Shown: positions 1 to 9,683, counted from the first letter of the stretch. The stretch is 53,191 nt of DNA from Massilia sp. YIM B02443 (GCF_030411955.1 NZ_JASNRA010000012.1:1-53191), one strand, 5' to 3'. Notes: generated from the letters alone by a model not told the origin. Program-made: numbers and translations.

Positions 1-28
1 AGCTAACCACCAATATGAGCAAGATACA

Positions 29-57
29 AGGGTTGGCGGCTGCGCCGCCAACCCTAC
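29..57 (-). repeat. REP palindrome R1
   Basis: Perfect 11-bp inverted repeat (GGGTTGGCGGC, 3-nt loop, GCCGCCAACCC) followed by TAC, so read on the minus strand it begins with the GTAG head typical of REP sequences. It lies just beyond the 3' end of the pseudouridine synthase gene. Its tail is a perfect arm rather than the ACGCGT tail of most other copies here. Confidence 0.7.
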
Positions 58-75
58 GATGCATTTGTGCGGGTG

Positions 76-822
76 TTAGAACTGCTCTTCCGGCAGCAGA
101 TAACGCCACTGGCCTTCCGGCAGATTTCCCAGCTTGACGCGGCCGATGCGCACGCGCTTCAGGCCGATCACCTTCAGGCCCACCATATCGCACATGCGGC
201 GGATCTGGCGCTTCTTGCCTTCCTTCAGCGTAAAGCTCAGCTGGTCGTCGTTCTGCCAGCGCACCTTGGCCGGCAGCAGCGGTTTGCCGTCCATCCACAG
301 GCCGTGGTTCAGTTTCTTGAGGTCGGCGTCCGGCAGCTTGCCCGGCTTGGTGTAGCGCACCCGCACCAGGTATTCCTTGTCGACCGAGGTGTTCTCGCCG
401 ATCAACTGCTTGGCGATGCGGCCGTCCTGCGACAGCACCAGCAGGCCGACCGAGTCGATGTCCAGACGGCCGCACGGCACCAGGCTGCGCAACTGGGTCG
501 GGTGGAACTGCTCGTTCGATGGATCATCAAGCCAGCGGTTCTCGGGCTTGATCAGCGCCACCGCCGGCGTATAGCCGTCCTCGGCCTGGCCGCTGACGAA
601 ACCGACCGGCTTGTTGATCAGCACCGTGACGCGCTTGGACTGCTCGGCCGCGGCCTGGCGCTCGACCGTGATGCGCTGCGTCGGCAGCACCTTGCTGCCC
701 AGTTCCGACACCACCTTGCCGTCCACCCGCACCCAGCCGCGGGCGATCCAGTCATCGGCTTCGCGGCGCGAGCACAGGCCGAGTTCGGACATACGTTTGG
801 AGAGGCGGAGCGGTTCGGTCAT
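76..822 (-). CDS. rRNA pseudouridine synthase (RsuA/RluB/RluF family)
   Basis: A 248-aa enzyme predicted to isomerise a specific uridine in ribosomal RNA to pseudouridine. The N-terminus (about residues 5-55) is an S4 RNA-binding domain with the LCSRREADDWI signature. The catalytic domain carries GRLDIDSVGLLVLSQDG, whose aspartate is the family nucleophile, and the late KKRQIRRMCDMVGL motif of the RsuA-type branch. General form resembles RluF/RluB, but which rRNA position it modifies cannot be read from sequence, so no symbol is given. It is the last gene of the map-glnD direction, 49 bases after glnD, and a REP palindrome follows it. Confidence 0.9.
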   Translation of the reverse strand: MTEPLRLSKRMSELGLCSRREADDWIARGWVRVDGKVVSELGSKVLPTQRITVERQAAAEQSKRVTVLINKPVGFVSGQAEDGYTPAVALIKPENRWLDDPSNEQFHPTQLRSLVPCGRLDIDSVGLLVLSQDGRIAKQLIGENTSVDKEYLVRVRYTKPGKLPDADLKKLNHGLWMDGKPLLPAKVRWQNDDQLSFTLKEGKKRQIRRMCDMVGLKVIGLKRVRIGRVKLGNLPEGQWRYLLPEEQF

Positions 823-871
823 CGGTGAAGCTTTGCAAAAATAAGTGGATCGAAATACGGGAAAGGAAAGA

Positions 872-3454
872 TCAGACCTTGAGCGCGTCGAGCAGGTCGG
901 TCTCGAGCTGTACCTGGGTGCGCGCGTTGTTCAGCGCCGGGCCGTCGATCAGGAACACGTCCTCGACGCGTTCGCCCAGGGTCAGGATCTTGGCGGTGTG
1001 CAGGTTGATGCGATAGCGCGTCAGCACGCTGGCGATCGCGTACAGCAGTCCCATGCGGTCGTTGGCGGCGATCGACAGCACGTGGAACTGGCCGCGTTCG
1101 TCCGGCCGCAGTTCCACCGTCGGCGTGATCGGGAAGGTACGCGACATGCGCGACAGCCGGCCGCGTACCGCCGGCGGCAGCGCTTCCTGCGACACCAGCA
1201 GCGCGCACAGTTCGTGCTCGATCAGGCTGATGATGTCGCGGTAGCTGCCGGCGAAGTTCTCGTCCGCCACCAGGAAGCTGTCGAGCGCATAGCCGTGGCG
1301 CGTGGTGTGGATCTTGGCGTCCAGGATGCTGAAGTTCTTGCGGTCGAAGTAGCTGCAGATGCGCGCGAACAGGTCGGGCTGGTCCTTGACGTACACCGCC
1401 ACCTGCAGGCCTTCGCCGATCGGCGCCAGGCGCGCCTTGACGGTCGGCTTGTCGCTGTCCACCTTCTCGATCAGGGCGCGCGTCTGCCAAGCGATGTCGG
1501 AGGCGTCGTGGCGCAGGAAGTAGGCGACGTCGAGCTGCTTCCACAGCGCTTCGTGGGCGTTGGCGTCCAGGCCGAACAGGCGCAGCGTGGCCAGCGCTTC
1601 CTTTTGCCGCGTGCGCAGTTCGCGGTCGGCGCTGTGCGGTTCACCGCCCAGCACGCGCAGCGTGACCTTGTACAGGTCTTCCAGCAGCTTGGCCTTCCAC
1701 GCGTTCCAGACCTTGGGACTGGTGCCGCGGATGTCGGCCACGGTCAGGAGGTAGAGCGCGGTCAGGTGCCGCTCGTCCTTCACCACGGCGGCAAACGAGG
1801 AGATCACGTCCGGATCGGACAGGTCCTGCTTCTGCGCCACCGTGGACATGGTCAGGTGCTGCTCGACCAGGAACACCACCAGTTCGGTGTCTTCCTCGCT
1901 CAATCCGTGGGCACGGCAAAACTGCTCGGCATCTTCCATGCCCAGCTTCGAGTGGTCGCCGCCACGGCCCTTGGCGATGTCGTGGAACAGGGCCGCCACG
2001 TACAGCACCCAGCGGTCGTGGAAGTCCGCGATGAGCTGGCTGCAGAACGGGTATTCGTGCGCGTGCTCGGGCATCGTGAAGCGGCGCAGGTTGCGCACCA
2101 CCATCAGGATGTGCTGGTCCACGGTGTAGACGTGGAACAGGTCGTGCTGCATCTGGCCGACGATCTTGCGGAAGGCCGGCAGGTAGCGTCCCAGGATGCC
2201 GAATTCGTTCATGCGGCGCAGCGCGTGCACCAGGCCGCGCGGCGCTTGCAGGATGCGCAGGAACAGCGCGCGGTTGCCCGGGTCGGCGCGGAAGGCGTCG
2301 TCGATGCGCGTGCGCGCATGCCACAGGGCGCGCGTGGCGCGCGCGCTCAGGCCCTTCAGTTCGCGCCGCTCGGTCATGGCCACGAACAGTTCCAGGATCG
2401 CCGGCGGATGGCGCTCGAAGGTCTCGTCGTGCACCACGTCGATCAGGCTGCCCACCTGGTTGAAATAAGGGCCGATCGGGAACGGCACCGCCGGCTGCGG
2501 GAACAGCTGGGCCTCGATGTCCTGCAGCAGGATGGTGTTCAGCTGGGTGACGGTCTTGGCGGCCCAGTAGTAGCGCTGCATCAGGAATTCGCTGGCGCGG
2601 CGCGCGTCCGGGCCTTCGCCGGCGTCCTCCAGCCCGAGCGTTTTCGCGATCGCGGTCTGGACGTCGAACACCAGCCGGTCTTCGCGGCGTTTGGTGTGCA
2701 GGTGCAGGCGGATGCGGATGTCCTTGAAGGCGCGCTCCTTTTCCATCAGCTGGCGCGCTTCCATGCGCGTGATCAGCCCGCGCGTGGCGAGCTGGCCCCA
2801 GCTGTCGGCCAGGCCGGCGGCCTTGGCCACCCACAGGATCACCTGCAGGTCGCGCAGCGCGCCCGGGCTTTCCTTGCAATTCGGTTCCAGCGCAAAGGCC
2901 GTGTATTCGTACTTGGCGTGGCGCAGCCGCATCTCGGCGGTCTTGGCCTGGAAGAAGGCTTGCGGATCGAGCTGGTCGCGGTAGCGCCGCTGCAGTTCTT
3001 CGAACAGCGCGCCGTCGCCGGCTACCTGCCGCGCTTCCAGCAGGCTGGTTTGCACGGTGATGTCGGCGTTCGATTCGACCATGCACTCGTCCACGGTGCG
3101 GATGCTGTGGCCGATCTCCAGCCCCAGGTCCCACAGCAGCTGGACCAGGCTTTCCAGGCGCGCTTGCGTGATCGCGTCAGCCGGACGGCCGAGCAGGATC
3201 AGGAGGTCGACGTCGGAATAGGGAAACAGTTCGCCGCGTCCGTAGCCGCCCACGCCGACCAGCGCGGTGTGTTCGGGCAAGCCGGCCGCGCGCCAGGCGT
3301 CGGTGAGCACGCCGTCCACGCACTGGCGCAGGTTGCGCAGCAGCTTCTCGGGCTTGCCGTCCTCCTGGAACGCCTGGAAGATCAGCTGGCGTTCGGATTT
3401 CAGGCGGGCGCGCAAGGTAGTGCGCGCGGCTTCGAGGACGGCGGCCTGTCCCAT
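872..3454 (-). CDS. glnD: Bifunctional PII uridylyltransferase / uridylyl-removing enzyme GlnD
   Basis: 860 aa, usual GlnD length. It adds UMP to, and removes it from, PII signal proteins in response to glutamine, and so sets nitrogen control of glutamine synthetase and NtrBC. Domains in order: nucleotidyltransferase with GGYGRGELFPYSDVDLL (residues about 69-86, metal-binding DVD); a linker; an HD phosphohydrolase domain with ALFHDIAKGRGGDHS (about 487) for de-uridylylation; and two C-terminal ACT domains (about 680-760 and 790-860) for glutamine sensing. All key motifs look intact. It begins 4 bases after the map stop, so it is probably translated from the map transcript. Confidence 0.97.
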   Translation of the reverse strand: MGQAAVLEAARTTLRARLKSERQLIFQAFQEDGKPEKLLRNLRQCVDGVLTDAWRAAGLPEHTALVGVGGYGRGELFPYSDVDLLILLGRPADAITQARLESLVQLLWDLGLEIGHSIRTVDECMVESNADITVQTSLLEARQVAGDGALFEELQRRYRDQLDPQAFFQAKTAEMRLRHAKYEYTAFALEPNCKESPGALRDLQVILWVAKAAGLADSWGQLATRGLITRMEARQLMEKERAFKDIRIRLHLHTKRREDRLVFDVQTAIAKTLGLEDAGEGPDARRASEFLMQRYYWAAKTVTQLNTILLQDIEAQLFPQPAVPFPIGPYFNQVGSLIDVVHDETFERHPPAILELFVAMTERRELKGLSARATRALWHARTRIDDAFRADPGNRALFLRILQAPRGLVHALRRMNEFGILGRYLPAFRKIVGQMQHDLFHVYTVDQHILMVVRNLRRFTMPEHAHEYPFCSQLIADFHDRWVLYVAALFHDIAKGRGGDHSKLGMEDAEQFCRAHGLSEEDTELVVFLVEQHLTMSTVAQKQDLSDPDVISSFAAVVKDERHLTALYLLTVADIRGTSPKVWNAWKAKLLEDLYKVTLRVLGGEPHSADRELRTRQKEALATLRLFGLDANAHEALWKQLDVAYFLRHDASDIAWQTRALIEKVDSDKPTVKARLAPIGEGLQVAVYVKDQPDLFARICSYFDRKNFSILDAKIHTTRHGYALDSFLVADENFAGSYRDIISLIEHELCALLVSQEALPPAVRGRLSRMSRTFPITPTVELRPDERGQFHVLSIAANDRMGLLYAIASVLTRYRINLHTAKILTLGERVEDVFLIDGPALNNARTQVQLETDLLDALKV

Positions 3455-3458
3455 GGTG

Positions 3459-4322
3459 TTACGCCGCGACTGTGGAAGCTGCGGCAGCGGCTTGCGGGAT
3501 CGCCGCTTCGCCCAGCAGCGGCAGCACGATCGCGGGCGGCGGCGGGCTGCCGGCCGACATGGTCAGGACTTCGACCCCGGTTTCGGTGACCAGCACCGTG
3601 TGCTCCCATTGCGCCGACAGGCTGCGGTCCTTGGTCTTGATGGTCCAGCCGTCCGGCATTTCCTTGATGTCGCGGCGGCCGGCGTTGATCATCGGCTCGA
3701 TGGTGAAGATCATGCCGGGCTTGAGCTCTTCCAGCGTGCCCGGACGGCCGTAGTGCAGCACCTGCGGCTCTTCGTGGAACACGCGGCCGACGCCGTGGCC
3801 GCAGAATTCGCGCACCACGCTGTAGCCGTTCTTTTCCGCGTGCTTCTGGATCGCATGGCCGATGTCGCCCAGGTGGGCGCCCGGCTTGACCGCGGCGATG
3901 CCGAGCCACATGCACTCGAAGGTGATCTCGGACAGGCGGCGCGCCATGATCGACGGTTCGCCGACCAGGAACATGCGGCTGTTGTCGCCGTGGAAGCCGT
4001 CCTTGGTGATCGGGGTGATGTCGATGTTCAGGGCGTCGCCCGATTTCAACACGCGCTCGCCCGGGATGCCGTGGCAGATCACGTCGTTGAGCGATGTGCA
4101 GATCGAGCCCGGGAACGGCGGATAGCCCGGCGGCGCATAGTTCAGCGTGGCCGGGACCGTGCCCTGGACGTTGACCATGTAGTCGTGCGCCAGGCGGTCG
4201 AGCTCGAGCGTGGTGACGCCGGGCTTGATGAAGGGGGTGATGTAGTCGAGCACTTCCGAGCCGAGGCGGCACGCCACGCGCATGCCTTCGATTTCTTCCG
4301 GAGTCTTGATGGGGGAGACCAT
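3459..4322 (-). CDS. map: Methionine aminopeptidase type I
   Basis: Removes the initiator methionine from nascent proteins; a cytosolic dinuclear metal hydrolase. The start used here gives 287 aa beginning MVSPIKTPEEIEGMR, preceded by AGGA about 11 bases upstream; a longer open frame to 4469 has no family similarity in its extra part and overlaps the rpsB promoter region. Metal ligands are visible: NIDITP and GDNSRMF aspartates, CGHGVGRVFHEEP histidine, FTIEPMINAG and QWEHTVLVTETG glutamates. The C-terminus carries a roughly 30-residue Pro/Ala-rich tail beyond the normal catalytic end. It is divergent from rpsB, a common arrangement in Proteobacteria. Confidence 0.96.
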   Translation of the reverse strand: MVSPIKTPEEIEGMRVACRLGSEVLDYITPFIKPGVTTLELDRLAHDYMVNVQGTVPATLNYAPPGYPPFPGSICTSLNDVICHGIPGERVLKSGDALNIDITPITKDGFHGDNSRMFLVGEPSIMARRLSEITFECMWLGIAAVKPGAHLGDIGHAIQKHAEKNGYSVVREFCGHGVGRVFHEEPQVLHYGRPGTLEELKPGMIFTIEPMINAGRRDIKEMPDGWTIKTKDRSLSAQWEHTVLVTETGVEVLTMSAGSPPPPAIVLPLLGEAAIPQAAAAASTVAA

Positions 4323-4453
4323 GGGGTGTCGTATCCTGCAAAAACGGTTGAGCCGGGCGCTTGACGTCGAAGCTTGCCCGGACGATATCGGTTCATTATA
4401 AGGGAAGTCGACTGCCCCGAGGAGCGGGTCGCTTTTTGCCGGTCTTTGCACGC

Positions 4454-4482
4454 TTGAAAAAATGGACAAATCCCGCTAGAAT
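4454..4482 (+). promoter_or_regulatory. sigma-70 promoter of rpsB
   Basis: TTGAAA at 4454-4459, a 17-base spacer and TAGAAT at 4477-4482 match the vegetative consensus closely. Transcription would start near 4489, leaving a leader of about 130 bases before rpsB. Confidence 0.75.
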
Positions 4483-4551
4483 CTCGGGTTGCTCCGATTC
4501 GCATCGGGCAATGTTGTAAAAACAGTCTTTTATTTTTAGTGAAATCGCGAG

Positions 4552-4590
4552 TGTGGCCCTACAAGGGTGCCTATTTGGTGACTGGCCACA
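4552..4590 (+). promoter_or_regulatory. Hairpin in rpsB leader, candidate S2 autoregulatory site
   Basis: TGTGGCC (4552-4558) pairs with GGCCACA (4584-4590), enclosing 25 bases, within the rpsB 5' leader and ending about 26 bases before the start codon. Autogenous control of rpsB-tsf by ribosomal protein S2 through leader structure is known in enterobacteria; that this hairpin plays the same part is an inference from position only. Confidence 0.35.
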
Positions 4591-4616
4591 TTCAAGACCC
4601 AACCCTGGAGAATTAC

Positions 4617-5366
4617 ATGTCCGTTACTATGCGTGAAATGCTGGAAGCCGGTATCCACTTCGGCCACCAGACCCGTTTCTGGAACCCAAAGATGGCACCG
4701 TTCATCTTCGGTCATCGCAACAAGATCCACATCATCAACCTGGAAAAAACCATGGCGATGTACCAGGATGCGATGAAGACCATCAAGCAGATCTCGGCCA
4801 ACCGCGGCACCATCCTGATGGTCGGCACCAAGCGTCAAGCACGCGACATCATCGCTGCTGAAGCGCAGCGCGCCGGCGTGCCATACGTCGACCAGCGCTG
4901 GCTGGGCGGCATGCTGACCAACTTCAAGACCATCAAGACCTCGATCAAGCGCCTGAAAGACATGGAAGCCCAGATCGAAGACGGTTCGGTCGAGAAGATG
5001 TCGAAGAAAGAAGCGCTGATGTTCTCGCGCGAAATGGAAAAGCTGCAGAAGTCGATCGGCGGCATCAAGGACCTGGGCGGCGTGCCTGACGCGATCTTCG
5101 TCGTCGACGTCGGCTACCACAAGGGCGCGATCACCGAAGCCGGCAAGCTGGGCATCCCGGTCATCGGCATCGTCGACACCAACCACTCGCCAGAAGGCGT
5201 GACCCACGTCATCCCAGGCAACGACGACTCGTCGAAGGCAATCACCCTGTACGCACGCGGCGTCGCCGATGCGATCCTGGAAGGCCGCGCCAACGCCACC
5301 AACGAAGTCGTTGAGATGGTCAAGGCCGGCGGCGACGACTTCGTCGAAGTCTCCGAGCAGGCATAA
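4617..5366 (+). CDS. rpsB: 30S ribosomal protein S2
   Basis: 249 aa, start [18 protein letters not shown], typical of S2. The start at 4617 follows CTGGAG at 4605-4610; an upstream in-frame ATG at 4539 would put the leader hairpin inside the gene and has no S2 similarity. S2 binds late to the small subunit and is needed for S1 binding. Conserved segments include [25 protein letters not shown] and the acidic C-terminal half. It is followed by a hairpin (5373-5389) and a U-run terminator, then tsf, the standard bacterial order. Confidence 0.98.
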   Translation: MSVTMREMLEAGIHFGHQTRFWNPKMAPFIFGHRNKIHIINLEKTMAMYQDAMKTIKQISANRGTILMVGTKRQARDIIAAEAQRAGVPYVDQRWLGGMLTNFKTIKTSIKRLKDMEAQIEDGSVEKMSKKEALMFSREMEKLQKSIGGIKDLGGVPDAIFVVDVGYHKGAITEAGKLGIPVIGIVDTNHSPEGVTHVIPGNDDSSKAITLYARGVADAILEGRANATNEVVEMVKAGGDDFVEVSEQA

Positions 5367-5399
5367 TTCCTTGCGGGCGTGACGCCCGCACGGGAATCG

Positions 5400-5433
5400 A
5401 AGGGGGCGCCGCACACGAGCACCCCCTTTTTTT
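5400..5433 (+). terminator. Rho-independent terminator after rpsB
   Basis: AGGGGG (5401-5406) pairs with CCCCCT (5422-5427) and is followed by a run of T to 5433. It probably attenuates rather than abolishes read-through into tsf, which follows about 70 bases later. A separate small hairpin sits at 5373-5389. Confidence 0.75.
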
Positions 5434-5505
5434 AAGCTGAAGAATTTACGCGGGTCGCCTTGCATGGCGGCCGGCACCCTGGATAACCATTTAGGAGAAC
5501 AGAAC

Positions 5506-6414
5506 ATGGCAGCGATTACTGCAGCAATGGTGGGCGAACTGCGCGCGAAGACCGACGCGCCAATGATGGAATGCAAGAAGGCACTGACCGAAGCCGACGG
5601 CGACATGGGTCGTGCTGAAGAGATCCTGCGCGTCAAGCTGGGCGGCAAGGCATCGAAGGCATCGGCACGCGTGACCGCCGAAGGCGTGGTCGCCACCTAC
5701 ATTTCGGGCAACGTCGGCGCGATCGTCGAAGTCAACAGCGAAACCGACTTCGTCGCCAAGAACGATGAGTTCCTGGCCATGGTCAACCTGGCCGCCAAGC
5801 TGGTCGCCGAAAACAACCCGCTTGATGTCGCCGCCCTGGCAGCCCTGCCGCACGACGGCAAGACCTTCGACGACGTGCGCACTGCGCTGATCGGCAAAAT
5901 CGGTGAGAATATGACCGTGCGCCGCTTCCAGCGTTTCGAAACCACCGGCAAGCTGGCGTCGTACCTGCACGGCACCCGTATCGGCGTCATCGTCGATTTC
6001 GAGGGTTCGGACGAGCAAGTCGGCAAGGACCTGGCCATGCACATCGCTGCCATGAAGCCAGTCTCGCTGTCGTCGGAGCAAGTGCCTGCTGAAATGATCG
6101 AAAAAGAGCGTTCGGTTGCACAACTGAAGGCCAAGGAAGACGCGGACGCCGCTGTCGCCGCCGGCAAGCCAGTGCAGTCGGACGAGATCGTTGCCAAGCG
6201 CATCGAAGGCTCGATCCAGAAGTACCTGAAAGAAGTCTCGCTGCTGAACCAGGCATTCGTGAAGAACGACAAGCAGTCGATCGAACAGTACCTGAAGGCA
6301 TCGAACACGACCGTCAAGGGCTTCACCATGTATGTGGTGGGCGAGGGCATCGAGAAGAAGGTCGACGACTTCGCAGCCGAAGTCGCGGCACAGATGGCTG
6401 CCAACAAGCAGTAA
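5506..6414 (+). CDS. tsf: Elongation factor Ts
   Basis: 302 aa. It is the guanine nucleotide exchange factor of EF-Tu. The chosen start ([27 protein letters not shown]) follows TTAGGAG by a normal distance; an upstream in-frame ATG at 5464 adds 14 unrelated residues. The N-terminal UBA-like domain, the [13 protein letters not shown] core signature and the C-terminal coiled region are all present. It sits between rpsB and pyrH with its own strong terminator, so the level can be set separately from the downstream genes. Confidence 0.98.
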   Translation: MAAITAAMVGELRAKTDAPMMECKKALTEADGDMGRAEEILRVKLGGKASKASARVTAEGVVATYISGNVGAIVEVNSETDFVAKNDEFLAMVNLAAKLVAENNPLDVAALAALPHDGKTFDDVRTALIGKIGENMTVRRFQRFETTGKLASYLHGTRIGVIVDFEGSDEQVGKDLAMHIAAMKPVSLSSEQVPAEMIEKERSVAQLKAKEDADAAVAAGKPVQSDEIVAKRIEGSIQKYLKEVSLLNQAFVKNDKQSIEQYLKASNTTVKGFTMYVVGEGIEKKVDDFAAEVAAQMAANKQ

Positions 6415-6422
6415 TCGCAAAA

Positions 6423-6446
6423 GCGGGCCGTGAGGCCCGTTTTTTT
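6423..6446 (+). terminator. Rho-independent terminator after tsf
   Basis: Stem CGGGCC, loop GTGA, stem GGCCCG, then seven T. Textbook form, 8 bases after the tsf stop codon. Confidence 0.9.
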
Positions 6447-6600
6447 AAGGTGGACACCTTGCGTGCGTGGCCATGCTCCTGCGCTGCGCCTTCGTCGCAG
6501 CGTCCGCCTTAGAATGCCATCCGTCCCCGACAGATGAGACCAGCGGCCCCGGGCCCGGTCAGACCCGAATTCGAAACAATTTATTAGGAGCCGCTTCATC

Positions 6601-7317
6601 ATGACAAAACCAGCCTACCAACGAGTCCTCCTGAAACTGTCTGGCGAAGCGCTGATGGGTGACGACCAGTTCGGCATCAACCGCGCGACCATCGAGCGCA
6701 TGGTGGCCGACGTGGCGGAAGTGGCGAAGCTGGGCGTGCAGGTGGCGGTGGTGATTGGCGGCGGCAACATCTTCCGCGGCGTCGCTCCCGGCGCCCAGGG
6801 CATGGACCGTGCCACCGCCGACTACATGGGCATGCTGGCCACGGTCATGAACGCGCTGGCCCTGGCCGACGCCATGCGCCACGTCGGCATCACCGCGCGC
6901 GTGATGTCGGCGATCGGCATCGAGCAGGTGGTCGAGCCCTACGTGCGCCCGAAAGCCCTGCAATACCTGGAAGAGGGCAAGGTCGTCGTGTTCGCCGCCG
7001 GCACCGGCAACCCGTTCTTCACCACCGACACCGCCGCCGCCCTGCGCGGCGCCGAGATCTCGGCCGAGATTGTCCTGAAGGCAACCAAGGTCGATGGCGT
7101 GTACACCGCCGACCCCAAGAAAGACCCGAACGCGACCCGCTACGAATCGATCACCTTCGACGAAGCGATCGCCAAGCACCTGCAGGTGATGGACGCCACC
7201 GCGTTCGCCCTGTGCCGCGACCAGAAGCTGCCGATCAAGGTCTTCTCCATCGTCAAGCCGGGCGCACTGACCCGTGTCGTGATGGGCGAAGACGAAGGTA
7301 CACTGGTCCACGTTTGA
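6601..7317 (+). CDS. pyrH: UMP kinase
   Basis: 238 aa, hexameric bacterial UMP kinase of the amino-acid-kinase fold, converting UMP to UDP in pyrimidine nucleotide synthesis. Visible motifs: KLSGEALMG near the N-terminus (phosphate binding), [10 protein letters not shown], and the [12 protein letters not shown] and [14 protein letters not shown] segments. The start follows AGGAG at a good distance. Since tsf has a strong terminator, a promoter in 6447-6600 is expected; a TAGAAT hexamer at 6510-6515 is a possible -10 but no convincing -35 was found. Confidence 0.98.
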   Translation: MTKPAYQRVLLKLSGEALMGDDQFGINRATIERMVADVAEVAKLGVQVAVVIGGGNIFRGVAPGAQGMDRATADYMGMLATVMNALALADAMRHVGITARVMSAIGIEQVVEPYVRPKALQYLEEGKVVVFAAGTGNPFFTTDTAAALRGAEISAEIVLKATKVDGVYTADPKKDPNATRYESITFDEAIAKHLQVMDATAFALCRDQKLPIKVFSIVKPGALTRVVMGEDEGTLVHV

Positions 7318-7344
7318 TCAACACTGAAATAACAGGAGAGCAGC

Positions 7345-7905
7345 ATGTCCTTAGCTGACGTAAAGAAAAATGCCCAGGATCGCATGGCCAAGTCCATCGA
7401 GACCCTGAAGGCCGACCTGGCCAAGGTCCGCACCGGCCGCGCCCACACCGGCATCCTCGACCACGTGATGGTCGAATACTACGGTTCGCCGACCGCGCTG
7501 CCGATGGTCGCCAACCTGACCCTGGTCGATGCACGCACCATCGGTGTCCAGCCATTTGAAAAGAAAATGCTGAGCACCATCGAAAAAGCCATCCGTGACG
7601 CCGACCTGGGCCTGAACCCGTCGTCGCAGGGCGACATGATCCGCGTGCCGACCCCGCCGCTGACCGAAGAGCGCCGCAAGGAAATGGTCAAGCTGACCAA
7701 GTCGGAAGGCGAAGATGCGAAGATTGCCGTGCGCAATATCCGTCGCGATGCCAACGAAGCGCTGAAGAAAATGGTCAAAGACAAGACCGCGTCGGAAGAC
7801 GACGAGCGCCGCGCATCGGACGAAATCCAGAAGCTGACCGACAAGGCCGTGGCCGACATCGACAAGCTGCTGGGCGAGAAAGAAAAAGAAATCCTGACGG
7901 TGTAA
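7345..7905 (+). CDS. frr: Ribosome recycling factor
   Basis: 186 aa, the normal length. With EF-G it splits post-termination ribosomes. The sequence shows the conserved [26 protein letters not shown] segment, the [18 protein letters not shown] hinge and the long C-terminal helix. The start follows CAGGAG. It comes 27 bases after pyrH, so the two are probably cotranscribed. A long hairpin and a new promoter lie in the 171-base gap downstream. Confidence 0.98.
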   Translation: MSLADVKKNAQDRMAKSIETLKADLAKVRTGRAHTGILDHVMVEYYGSPTALPMVANLTLVDARTIGVQPFEKKMLSTIEKAIRDADLGLNPSSQGDMIRVPTPPLTEERRKEMVKLTKSEGEDAKIAVRNIRRDANEALKKMVKDKTASEDDERRASDEIQKLTDKAVADIDKLLGEKEKEILTV

Positions 7906-7930
7906 ATCCCGTCCAGCCATCCGGCACCCC

Positions 7931-7967
7931 GCGGACCGGCCCCGGCAACTTGCCGCGGCCGGTCCGC
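7931..7967. other. Perfect inverted repeat after frr
   Basis: GCGGACCGGCC (7931-7941) and GGCCGGTCCGC (7957-7967) form an 11-bp perfect stem, and the loop itself can pair further (CGGCAA with TTGCCG). No T-run follows, so it is not a classic terminator. The right arm overlaps the spacer of a predicted uppS promoter. Confidence 0.55.
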
Positions 7968-7978
7968 TGCCTTATGAT
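7950..7978 (+). promoter_or_regulatory. Predicted sigma-70 promoter of the uppS-cdsA-dxr-rseP block
   Basis: TTGCCG at 7950-7955, exactly 17 bases, then TATGAT at 7973-7978, about 100 bases upstream of uppS. The -35 lies within the inverted repeat 7931-7967. Confidence 0.5.
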
Positions 7979-8076
7979 GGGCGCTTTACTGATTAGCCAT
8001 CTAGCAATACCTGCCGCGCGGCCGTGCCTTGAGCCGCTGCCCTGACGCAGGATTCCTGCCGTAGTCTCGTGGATTT

Positions 8077-8829
8077 ATGATATTCAAAAGTTCGACCGCC
8101 GCTGTTCCCGACGCGCCCCGTGTGCCGCGCCATGTCGCCATCATTATGGATGGCAATGGCCGTTGGGCCACTAAACGCCTGCTGCCGCGCGTCGCCGGCC
8201 ACGTCAAGGGTGTGGAAGCCGTGCGCGGCGTGGTCGAGGCCTGCGTCGAACGCGGGGTCGAGTACCTGACCCTGTTCGCCTTCTCGTCCGAGAACTGGCG
8301 CCGCCCGGCCGAGGAAGTCTCGCTACTGATGCGCCTGTTCGTCACCGCGCTCGAGCGCGAAGTGTCGAAGATGCACGCGAATAACATCCGCCTGAAAGTG
8401 GTGGGAGACCTCAGCCGCTTCGACCCCAAGCTGCAGGAAATGATCGCCAACGCCGAGCGCCGTACCGCCGGTAACAGCCGCCTGACGGTCAGCGTGTGCG
8501 CCAACTACGGCGGACGCTGGGATATCATGCAGGCAACCGGGAAGATGGTGCAGGCCAATCCGGGCGCAACGGAATTTACCGAAGAGATGCTGGCGCCGCA
8601 CCTGGCGATGGCGTACGCGCCCGAGCCCGACCTGTTCATCCGTACCGGCGGCGAAGAACGGATCTCGAATTTCCTGCTGTGGCAGCTGGCCTATTCGGAA
8701 CTGTATTTCACCGATACCTTCTGGCCCGATTTCACGCCCGAAGCGCTGGACGCAGCGATCCGCTCCTACCAGGAACGCGAACGGCGCTTCGGACAGACCG
8801 GCGCCCAGGTAGCGAACAAGACCAACTAA
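8077..8829 (+). CDS. uppS: Isoprenyl transferase (undecaprenyl diphosphate synthase)
   Basis: 250 aa cis-prenyltransferase that extends farnesyl diphosphate with isopentenyl units to make the C55 lipid carrier for peptidoglycan and O-antigen. The signature [13 protein letters not shown] (catalytic Asp) is at residues about 24-36, and the C-terminal [28 protein letters not shown] block is intact. It is followed 11 bases later by cdsA. There is no strong Shine-Dalgarno before the ATG, so the exact start is less certain than the identity. Confidence 0.97.
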   Translation: MIFKSSTAAVPDAPRVPRHVAIIMDGNGRWATKRLLPRVAGHVKGVEAVRGVVEACVERGVEYLTLFAFSSENWRRPAEEVSLLMRLFVTALEREVSKMHANNIRLKVVGDLSRFDPKLQEMIANAERRTAGNSRLTVSVCANYGGRWDIMQATGKMVQANPGATEFTEEMLAPHLAMAYAPEPDLFIRTGGEERISNFLLWQLAYSELYFTDTFWPDFTPEALDAAIRSYQERERRFGQTGAQVANKTN

Positions 8830-8840
8830 CAGACCACCGC

Positions 8841-9671
8841 ATGCTCAAAACCCGGATCATTACCGCGCTCGTCCTGCTGGCAGTATTGCTGCCAGTCCTG
8901 TATTCCAATAACTACATGGCGTTCGCGGTTGTCGCGTCGGTGTTCTTCGGCGCCGCGATCTGGGAGTGTTTCCGCCTCTTCAATCCGGGCAACAAGCGCG
9001 CGGTGCTGATCGCGGTCGTCTGGACCGCCGTGTTCGCCTATACTTTCTTCGGTGCCGGCCAGGCCAACCCCACGTTCTGGTTCGCGATCGGGGTGCTGCT
9101 GTGGGTGCTGCGCTTCACGCCAACCCTCAAGTTCGGCCTGCCGCCGCTGAACAGCACCGGCAACACGCTGCTCAGCGTCCTGTACGCGCTCGGCCTGGTG
9201 GCGTGTTTCGCCGCCATCGTCACCCTGTACCAGTATTCGGCGCTGTTCCTGCTGTCGGTGCTGGCCATCGTGTGGTCGGCCGACATCTTTGCCTATGTGT
9301 GCGGCAAGACCTTTGGCAAGAACAAATTGGCCCCGACCATTTCGCCGGGCAAGTCGTGGGAAGGCGCGATCGGCGGCGGCATCGTCACGCTGATCCTGGC
9401 CACGCTTACCGTGCTGTTCGGCGGCGAAGCGCTGGCCAATACCTTCGCGGTGCAGGTCCAGGCCAGTTTCGGCTGGCTCGGCCTGTTCGCCATCCTGATC
9501 CTCATCGTCGCCGCCAGCATCGTCGGCGACCTGTTCGAATCCCAGCTCAAGCGCCGCGCCGGCATGAAGGACAGCAGCAACCTGCTGCCTGGCCACGGCG
9601 GCGTGCTGGACCGGATCGACGCACTGGTGCCGGTCCTGCCACTGGCGGCGCTCGCCGCCACCTGGCTCTAG
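8841..9671 (+). CDS. cdsA: Phosphatidate cytidylyltransferase
   Basis: 276 aa inner-membrane enzyme that makes CDP-diacylglycerol from phosphatidate and CTP, the branch point of phospholipid synthesis. It has many hydrophobic segments and ends with the family signature SQLKRRAGMKDSSNLLPGHGG followed by VLDRID (catalytic aspartates). The start MLKTRIITALVLL lies just after the uppS stop; a much longer open frame upstream overlaps uppS and is not real. dxr follows 12 bases later, preceded by AAGGAAG. Confidence 0.96.
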   Translation: MLKTRIITALVLLAVLLPVLYSNNYMAFAVVASVFFGAAIWECFRLFNPGNKRAVLIAVVWTAVFAYTFFGAGQANPTFWFAIGVLLWVLRFTPTLKFGLPPLNSTGNTLLSVLYALGLVACFAAIVTLYQYSALFLLSVLAIVWSADIFAYVCGKTFGKNKLAPTISPGKSWEGAIGGGIVTLILATLTVLFGGEALANTFAVQVQASFGWLGLFAILILIVAASIVGDLFESQLKRRAGMKDSSNLLPGHGGVLDRIDALVPVLPLAALAATWL

Positions 9672-9683
9672 AAGGAAGTTCAC

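Noticed and set aside
845..3589. 914-aa open frame on the plus strand opposite glnD
   Set aside because: It mirrors glnD codons in a GC-rich genome, is Arg/Gln/His/Val-rich and shows no domain.
5373..5389. First hairpin after rpsB as the terminator
   Set aside because: No U-run follows it; the terminator is the second hairpin at 5401-5433.
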